A stretch of 10,746 nucleotides of DNA. It comes from Acidisphaera sp035272265. Lineage in GTDB: Bacteria; Pseudomonadota; Alphaproteobacteria; Acetobacterales; Acetobacteraceae. Both the position numbers and the translations under genes were made by a program. Each line of letters begins with the position of its first letter. Position 1 is the stretch's first letter. The stretch lies in assembly GCA_035272265.1 (NCBI GenBank), contig DATEQV010000458.1:1-10746 (forward strand), read 5' to 3'. This document shows, in pieces, positions 6,404 through 10,746 of the stretch. Below the pieces are notes generated by a model. It saw only the letters and a program-made list of their open reading frames with translations. It did no database searches and was not told the origin of the DNA.

Positions 6404-7825
6404 ATGAATCAGCGCGTCTTCCCCGTCATCCTTTCCGGCGGGTCCGGCACAAGGCTGTGGCCCGTATCCCGCGAAAGCTTCCCCAAGCAGCTCTGGCCGC
6501 TGATCTCGGAGCATTCGCTGCTGCAGGAAACGGTGCTGCGCGCCCGGGGTCCCGGCTTCGCGCCGCCGGTGATCGTCTGCAACCAGGAGCACCGGTTCCT
6601 GATCGCGGAGCAGATGCGCGCCGCCGGCATCGAAGGTGCGAGGATCGTGCTCGAGCCGGTGGGCCGCAACAGCGCGCCCGCCATCACCGCCGCGGCCCTT
6701 CTGGTCGCCGAGCAGGACCCCGACGCGATCCTGTGGATGATGGCGGCCGACAGCGCGATCAGCGACGTCGCCACGCTGCACACGCTGGTCGAGCGCGCAG
6801 TGGCCGGCGCCCGCGCCGGATGGATCGTCACGTTCGGCATGAAGCCGAAGACGCCGGAGATCGGCTACGGCTACATCGAGACCGGCGAGACGCTGGCCGA
6901 CGCGCCCGGCGTGCTCCATCTCGCCCGCTTCATCGAAAAGCCCGACCGCGCCACCGCCGAGCGCTTCGTCGCATCCGGCACGCACTTGTGGAACTCGGGC
7001 ATGTTCATCTTCTCGGCGTCCCTGCTGATCGCCGAGATGGAACAGTATGCGCCCGCCGTGGTCGCCGCCGTGCGGGAAGCGGTGGTCGCCCGGACGCAGG
7101 ACCTCGATTTCATCCGTCTCGATCCCGCGGCGTTCGCGGCCAGCCCGAACATCAGCCTCGACTACGCCGTCGCCGAGCACACCAAACACGCCGCCGTCGT
7201 CCCGGCCGATCTCGGCTGGTCGGATGTCGGCAGCTGGGGCGCGTTGTGGGAGATCAGCCGCAAGGACGCGCGCGGCAACGTGATGGTGGGCGACGCATGG
7301 CTGGAGAACACCGACCGCTGCTTCGTGCGCAGCGACGGCATCCTCACCGCCGTCGTCGGCCTGCAGGACGTGGTGGTCGTCGTCACCGACGACGCCGTGC
7401 TGGTCATGCACCGCGACCACGCGCAGGAGATCAAGGGCGTGGTCGAGAAGCTGCGCGCAGCCGGGCGGCACGAGGCGGTCGCGCACAACCTCACCTACCG
7501 GCCTTGGGGCTCCTACGAATCCCTGATCCGCGGCGACCGCTTTCAGGTGAAGCGGATCAGCGTCAACCCCGGCCAACAGCTGTCGCTGCAGAAGCACTAC
7601 CACCGCGCCGAACACTGGATCGTGGTGCGCGGCAGCGCGCTAGTCACGCGCGACGGCGAACAGACGCTCGTGCGCGAGAACGAAAGCATCTACCTGCCGC
7701 TCGGCTGCGTCCACCGGCTGGAAAATCCCGGCCGCATCCCGCTCGAGTTGATCGAGGTGCAGTCCGGCGCCTATCTCGGCGAGGACGACATCGTCCGCAT
7801 CGAAGACAACTACGGACGCCAGTAG
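6404..7825 (+). CDS. manC: Mannose-1-P guanylyltransferase / mannose-6-P isomerase
   Basis: This bifunctional cytoplasmic enzyme (473 residues, ManC/AlgA/XanB type) makes GDP-D-mannose from mannose 1-phosphate and GTP. It also carries a type II phosphomannose isomerase domain that feeds in fructose 6-phosphate. The N-terminal nucleotidyltransferase domain shows LSGGSGTRLWPVSRESFPKQ (residues 10-29), EPVGRNSAPA, GYGYIE, FIEKPD and LGWSDVGSW. The C-terminal cupin domain (~365-470) has YRPWGSYESL, SLQKHYHRAEHW (Q396, H398, E403 as metal ligands) and CVHRLENPG (H437). The usual PADH motif reads AADS (residues 114-117), keeping the metal-binding Asp. ATG 6404 is chosen over an upstream TTG at 6386 because family proteins begin right at this point; the Shine-Dalgarno is weak (AGGG, only two bases from the ATG). 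It is the first gene of an operon and is followed 32 bp later by gmd. Confidence 0.97.
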   Translation: MNQRVFPVILSGGSGTRLWPVSRESFPKQLWPLISEHSLLQETVLRARGPGFAPPVIVCNQEHRFLIAEQMRAAGIEGARIVLEPVGRNSAPAITAAALLVAEQDPDAILWMMAADSAISDVATLHTLVERAVAGARAGWIVTFGMKPKTPEIGYGYIETGETLADAPGVLHLARFIEKPDRATAERFVASGTHLWNSGMFIFSASLLIAEMEQYAPAVVAAVREAVVARTQDLDFIRLDPAAFAASPNISLDYAVAEHTKHAAVVPADLGWSDVGSWGALWEISRKDARGNVMVGDAWLENTDRCFVRSDGILTAVVGLQDVVVVVTDDAVLVMHRDHAQEIKGVVEKLRAAGRHEAVAHNLTYRPWGSYESLIRGDRFQVKRISVNPGQQLSLQKHYHRAEHWIVVRGSALVTRDGEQTLVRENESIYLPLGCVHRLENPGRIPLELIEVQSGAYLGEDDIVRIEDNYGRQ

Positions 7826-7857
7826 CGCCGGCCCGAAGAAAGGACACCACGCGAATC

Positions 7858-8844
7858 ATGCCTACCGCTCTGATCACCGGCATCACCGGCCAGGACGGCG
7901 CCTATCTGGCGCAGTTCCTGCTGGGCAAGAACTACAGGGTGGTCGGCCTGATGCGGCGCTCCGCCTCGGCCGACGTGATCGGCGAGCGCCTGCGCTGGCT
8001 CGGCATCATCGACGACGTCGAGCTGGTCGAGGGCAATCTCACCGACCTGTCGTCGCTGATCCGCACGGTGCAGACCCACAAGCCGGACGAGGTCTATAAT
8101 CTCGCCGCGCAAAGCTTCGTCGCGGCGTCGTGGCAGCAGCCTTTGCTGACCGGCAGCGTCACCGGTCTCGGCGCCGCGAACATGCTGGAGGCGCTACGCA
8201 TCGCGCGGCCGGAGGCGCGCTTCTACCAGGCCTCGTCGTCGGAGATGTTCGGCAAGATCCAGGAGCCGGTGCAGACCGAGCGCACGCCGTTCTACCCGCG
8301 CAGCCCCTACGCGATCGCCAAGCTCTACGCGCACTGGATGACGGTCAACTATCGCGAAAGCTTCGGTCTGCACGCCTCGTCGGGCATCCTGTTCAACCAC
8401 GAAAGCCCGCTGCGCGGGATCGAGTTCGTCACCCGCAAGGTCACCGACGGGGTTGCGCGCATCAAGCTCGGGCTGGCCCGCGAACTGCCGCTCGGCAACC
8501 TCGACGCCAGGCGCGACTGGGGCCACGCGCGCGACTATGTGCGCGCGATGTGGCTGATGCTGCAGCAGGCGCAGCCGGACGACTATGTCGTGGCCACGGG
8601 ACGCAGCGTCAGCATCCGCGACATGGTGGCGATGGCATTCCGCCACGCCTGCCTGGACTGGCAGGACTTCGTGCGCACCCGAAGCGACCTCATCCGCCCT
8701 GCCGAGGTCGACGTGCTGCAGGGGGATGCGACGAAGGCGCGCAAGAAGCTCGGCTGGTCGGCCGGGACCTCGCTGGAGGTGATGATCGCCGAGATGGTGG
8801 ACGCCGACCTTGCGCGCCACCGCGCGCGCATGGATGCCGGCTGA
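7858..8844 (+). CDS. gmd: GDP-mannose 4,6-dehydratase
   Basis: This NADP-dependent short-chain dehydrogenase-type enzyme converts GDP-D-mannose to GDP-4-keto-6-deoxy-D-mannose, the branch point to D-rhamnose, L-fucose, perosamine and 6-deoxytalose. The 328-residue protein has the dinucleotide-binding TGITGQDGAYL (G8, G11, G14), YNLAAQSFV (~80-88), catalytic SSSEMFG (~126-132, E129), Y151 and K155 in SPYAIAKLYA, substrate-binding FNHESPLRG (~179-187) and ARRDWGHARDYV (~217-228). A conserved end follows (AEVDVLQGD, KARKKLGW). It is ~40 residues shorter than the E. coli type, as is common in alphaproteobacteria. A purine stretch GAAGAAAGGA lies 13 bases before the ATG, an unusually long spacing. 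It lies downstream of manC and 8 bp before rmd in the same operon. Confidence 0.98.
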   Translation: MPTALITGITGQDGAYLAQFLLGKNYRVVGLMRRSASADVIGERLRWLGIIDDVELVEGNLTDLSSLIRTVQTHKPDEVYNLAAQSFVAASWQQPLLTGSVTGLGAANMLEALRIARPEARFYQASSSEMFGKIQEPVQTERTPFYPRSPYAIAKLYAHWMTVNYRESFGLHASSGILFNHESPLRGIEFVTRKVTDGVARIKLGLARELPLGNLDARRDWGHARDYVRAMWLMLQQAQPDDYVVATGRSVSIRDMVAMAFRHACLDWQDFVRTRSDLIRPAEVDVLQGDATKARKKLGWSAGTSLEVMIAEMVDADLARHRARMDAG

Positions 8845-8852
8845 GGGCCGCC

Positions 8853-9806
8853 ATGCGCGTCCTCGTCACGGGCGCGGCCGGCTTCGTCGGACGACACCTG
8901 CTTTCAGCACTCGCCGATACTCTCCCGCCGGCGAGCGTGATCGCCACCTCGCTCGGCGGGGAACGCGGCTTCGTTCCGCTCGACATCACCGATGCCGGTG
9001 CCACCGACGCGCTGATCGCGCAAGAGAAGCCCGACGCCTGCGTGCACCTCGCCGGGGTAACGGCGGTGCCGCTCGCGCGCCGCGACCCGGCGCAGGCATG
9101 GCGCGTCAATCTCGACGGCACGCTGCACATCGCGCGCGCGCTGCTGGCCCATGCGCCGCACGCTACGCTGCTGTTCGTCTCGTCGGCGGACATCTACGGC
9201 GGCCGCTTCCGCAGCGGCCTGCCGCTCGACGAAACCGCAGGACCCGAACCGCTGAACACCTACGCGGCCACCAAGGCGGCCGCCGACCTCGCGCTTGGCG
9301 CAATGGCGGCGGAGTTCGGCCTGCGCTCGATCCGCGTGCGCGCCTTCAACCACATCGGCCCCGGCCAGGCCCCCGACTTCGCGCTGCCCGCCTTCGCCCG
9401 CCAGATCGCGCTCATCGAGGCCGGCCAGCAACCGCCGGTCCTGCGCACCGGCGACCTGTCGCCCCGGCGCGACTTCCTGGATGTGCGCGACGTCTGCCGC
9501 GCCTACGCGCTCTGCCTGCAGCAGGCCGCGAACCTCGCCCCCGGTGCGGTGCTCAACCTCGCGTCGGGCACGTCCCGCCGCATGGGCGACGCCCTCGCCG
9601 CCCTGCTCGCCCTGGCGCGCACGCCGATCTCCGTCGAGCCCGACCCCGCGCTGATGCGGCCGAGCGACATCAAGGCGGCGCAGGGCGACGCGACGCTGGC
9701 GCGCAGGCTGCTCGGCTGGGAGCCTCGCATTCCCTGGGAACAGACGCTGTCCGACGTGCTGGACGACTGGCGCCGGCGCGTCGCCGCCGCTACCCCAGCG
9801 TCATGA
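8853..9806 (+). CDS. rmd: GDP-4-keto-6-deoxy-D-mannose reductase (GDP-D-rhamnose forming)
   Basis: This extended short-chain dehydrogenase/epimerase-family protein (317 residues) most likely reduces the 4-keto group of the Gmd product to give GDP-D-rhamnose. Seen in it are VTGAAGFVGRHLL (G7, G10, G13, cofactor binding), CVHLAGVTAVP, SSADIYGG (S111), Y137-x3-K141 in NTYAATKAA, then RAFNHIGPGQ (~163-172), PRRDFLDVRDV (~204-214) and DPALMRPSDIKAAQGD. The FNHIGPGQ, RDFLDV and DPAxMR blocks match what I recall of Pseudomonas Rmd much better than GDP-fucose synthase (WcaG/Fcl). A different stereochemical outcome such as 6-deoxytalose cannot be excluded. ATG 8853 has GAGGG five bases upstream, overlapping the gmd stop. 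The TGA overlaps the next start in ATGA (9803-9806), so the downstream gene is translationally coupled. Confidence 0.85.
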   Translation: MRVLVTGAAGFVGRHLLSALADTLPPASVIATSLGGERGFVPLDITDAGATDALIAQEKPDACVHLAGVTAVPLARRDPAQAWRVNLDGTLHIARALLAHAPHATLLFVSSADIYGGRFRSGLPLDETAGPEPLNTYAATKAAADLALGAMAAEFGLRSIRVRAFNHIGPGQAPDFALPAFARQIALIEAGQQPPVLRTGDLSPRRDFLDVRDVCRAYALCLQQAANLAPGAVLNLASGTSRRMGDALAALLALARTPISVEPDPALMRPSDIKAAQGDATLARRLLGWEPRIPWEQTLSDVLDDWRRRVAAATPAS

Positions 9807-10189
9807 GGGCGATCTTCGGTTTCACCTTCGAGGCGGCGCACTACCTGCCCGGAGTCGGCGTGCGCGACCCGTCCTACATGATGCACGGACACACCTATCG
9901 GGTGCAGCTCGAGGTCGAGGGGCCGATCGAGCCGCTCACCGGCTGGATCCTGATCCCGGAGGACGTCGACAAGGCGGTCGATCTGCTGCGGCTCGACCTC
10001 GACCACCATTGCCTCAACGACATCGACGACCTGCCGAATCCGACGCTCGAGCACGTGGCCCGCTGGATCTTCCGCCGCCTGCGCGAGCCGATCCCCGCCC
10101 TCGTCCGCGTTATCGTCCGCACCACCGAGCACCGCGGCGCTATCTGCGAGGCCGCCGACGCGGATGCGGAGATCGTACCGCCCGACTGA
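9803..10189 (+). CDS. QueD/PTPS-family protein with altered active site
   Basis: This 128-residue protein has the fold of 6-carboxytetrahydropterin synthase (QueD) / 6-pyruvoyltetrahydropterin synthase. Those enzymes act on dihydroneopterin triphosphate in queuosine or tetrahydrobiopterin synthesis. It keeps the zinc histidines H13 (FTFEAAH), H28 and H30 (MHGHTY) and the Asp-His pair D67-H68 in LDHHCLND. It also keeps TGWI and LPNPTLEHVARWIF. However, the catalytic cysteine expected four residues before HGH (C27 in E. coli QueD, in KCGRLHGH) is Ser24 (codon TCC, 9872-9874). The conserved Asp-Phe after GWI is Ile-Pro, and the pterin-anchoring Glu near the C-terminus aligns with Thr107, with a Glu two residues on. 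There is no Shine-Dalgarno; the start overlaps the rmd stop (ATGA), so it is made with the GDP-rhamnose enzymes. Family membership is secure, but normal QueD activity is doubtful. A substrate in deoxysugar metabolism or a non-catalytic role is possible. Confidence 0.85.
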   Translation: MRAIFGFTFEAAHYLPGVGVRDPSYMMHGHTYRVQLEVEGPIEPLTGWILIPEDVDKAVDLLRLDLDHHCLNDIDDLPNPTLEHVARWIFRRLREPIPALVRVIVRTTEHRGAICEAADADAEIVPPD

Positions 10190-10422
10190 TGCCACGCGCT
10201 TTGCCGCGCCGCTTTCGCGGCGAGCGCGGAGTTACGATGCGGATTGGACAAGGAAAAAGCCGAGAGAGCGTGAGCTCCCTCGGCCGAAGTGTATGCGCGG
10301 TGTCGGTAGGCCGCGCGGCTCCTCAAGTTCGAGCAGGACCTCAACCTGACCAGCAAGGCCGATTCTTGCAACTACAGGTTGCACAGAAATCGCCCGCCTC
10401 ACGCGATCGTGATAACGCCCAG
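10190..10422. other. Non-coding gap between convergent genes
   Basis: These 233 bp separate the end of the GDP-rhamnose operon from the end of the RraA-family gene. Just after the operon there is a GC hairpin, CGCCGC-TTTC-GCGGCG (10207-10222), without a following T-run, a weak candidate end for the plus-strand transcript. A much better terminator for the minus strand lies at 10254-10284. The part from 10310 to 10420 is open in one plus frame and reads FEQDLNLTSKADSCNYRLHR. I cannot link this to any family, and it has no start signal, so I leave it uncalled. Confidence 0.7.
10254..10284 (-). terminator. Intrinsic terminator of the RraA-family gene
   Basis: Read on the minus strand, GCCGAGGGAGC (10284-10274) pairs with GCTCTCTCGGC (10269-10259) around loop TCAC, and five T residues follow (10258-10254). 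The one non-Watson-Crick position (10265/10278) is a permitted G-U pair in the minus-strand RNA but an A-C mismatch in the plus-strand RNA, so it favours the minus direction. It lies about 139 bp past the stop of the RraA-family gene. Confidence 0.8.
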
Positions 10423-10746
10423 CTATCCGCCGCTCTCCCGCTCGTACCTCGCACGGGTCTCCGCGCTCGGCGGGTACAGGCCGGGGAGCGTCGCGCCCTT
10501 CTCCACCTCGCGCATGATCCAGGCCTCGAGCTTCTCCTGCACCGGGCCGTCGCGGGCGATGTCGGCGGCGAGCGCGGCCGGGATCACCACCGGGCCGTCG
10601 TCGTCCGCGACGATGATGTCGTCGGGGTAAACCGCCACTCCGCCGCAGCCGATCGGATCCTGCCAGCCGACGAAGGTCAGCCCCGCCACCGAAGGGGGCG
10701 CCGCGATCCCGCCCGCCCAGATCGGCAAGCCGGTCGCCCGCACGCC
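10423..10746 (-). CDS. RraA-family protein (aldolase-like), N-terminus outside window
   Basis: This is the C-terminal ~107 codons of a protein of the RraA / 4-hydroxy-4-methyl-2-oxoglutarate aldolase family (COG0684-like). Family members either bind and inhibit RNase E or, more often, act as metal-dependent oxo-acid aldolases or related lyases. Seen here are GLPIWAGGIAAPPSVAGL, GWQDPIGCGGVAVYPDD, IIVADDDGPVVIPAALA and a C-terminal extension, QEKLEAWIMREVEKG plus LPGLYPPSAETRARYE. This extension is longer than in E. coli RraA and typical of the catabolic members. The GTG at 10744-10742 is internal; the frame is open to the window edge and the catalytic N-terminal half is missing. Stop TAG is at 10425-10423. 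True RNase E regulation is unlikely. The exact substrate cannot be assigned from this fragment. Confidence 0.88.
   Translation of the reverse strand, partial: GVRATGLPIWAGGIAAPPSVAGLTFVGWQDPIGCGGVAVYPDDIIVADDDGPVVIPAALAADIARDGPVQEKLEAWIMREVEKGATLPGLYPPSAETRARYERESGG

Noticed and set aside
5175..6407. Long plus-strand open frame (410 codons) opposite the amidohydrolase
   Set aside because: The composition is Arg/His/Ala-rich and non-protein-like, and no ribosome-binding site is seen. All M20D ligands are on the other strand.
6362..7615. Long minus-strand open frame (417 codons) opposite manC
   Set aside because: It is a shadow frame dominated by Asp, Gly, Arg and His without motifs, and the manC frame is unambiguous.
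8853..9806. Reading rmd as GDP-L-fucose synthase (fcl/wcaG)
   Set aside because: The FNHIGPGQ, RRDFLDV and DPALMRPSD blocks fit the Rmd type. The blocks I expect in GDP-fucose synthase are not seen.
10310..10420. Possible gene remnant reading FEQDLNLTSKADSCNYRLHR on the plus strand
   Set aside because: It has no start codon with a ribosome-binding site and no family match I can name. The frame runs on antisense to the RraA-family gene.
10423..10746. Treating the GTG near 10744 as the true start of a 106-residue RraA-like protein
   Set aside because: The frame continues to the window edge, and the fragment lacks the N-terminal half of the family fold, so it is truncated by the window and not a short gene.

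Overview
This is a GC-rich, gene-dense stretch of a bacterial chromosome, most likely from an alphaproteobacterium of the Rhodospirillales/Acetobacterales type. That placement is inferred from base composition, the short form of GDP-mannose 4,6-dehydratase and the overall gene content. No marker gene in the window fixes the species. There are ten protein genes, two of them cut by the window edges. I see no tRNA, rRNA, insertion sequence or CRISPR array.

Layout. (1) 1-1189, plus: the last ~395 codons of pyruvate kinase. (2) 1208-4127, minus: a tight three-gene unit read right to left. It encodes a circularly permuted type 2 ATP-grasp protein, an alpha-E (DUF403) protein whose start codon shares a base with the preceding stop, and a small secreted Ig-like protein. 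(3) 4128-4498: a 371-bp divergent intergenic region. (4) 4499-5020, plus: a secreted four-cysteine protein that I do not recognise, followed by a strong hairpin terminator. (5) 5085-6278, minus: an M20D metallo-amidohydrolase. (6) 6404-10189, plus: a four-gene operon of manC, gmd, rmd and a QueD/PTPS-family gene. (7) 10190-10422: a non-coding gap with a clear minus-strand terminator. (8) 10423-10746, minus: the C-terminal part of an RraA-family aldolase-like protein.

How the genes work together. The manC-gmd-rmd genes give a complete route from mannose 6-phosphate/mannose 1-phosphate through GDP-D-mannose and GDP-4-keto-6-deoxy-D-mannose to GDP-D-rhamnose, a donor for surface polysaccharides. 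No glycosyltransferase or exporter is in the operon. Its last gene, translationally coupled to rmd, is a pterin-synthase homologue that keeps the zinc ligands and the Asp-His pair. It has Ser where the catalytic Cys should be, and it lacks the usual pterin-anchoring Glu and the conserved Asp-Phe. This is the most interesting item in the window: a probably repurposed QueD-fold protein tied to deoxysugar synthesis. The ATP-grasp/alpha-E pair belongs to a widespread but poorly understood amide-ligase-like system. Here it lacks its frequent transglutaminase-like partner nearby and has a secreted Ig-like protein instead.
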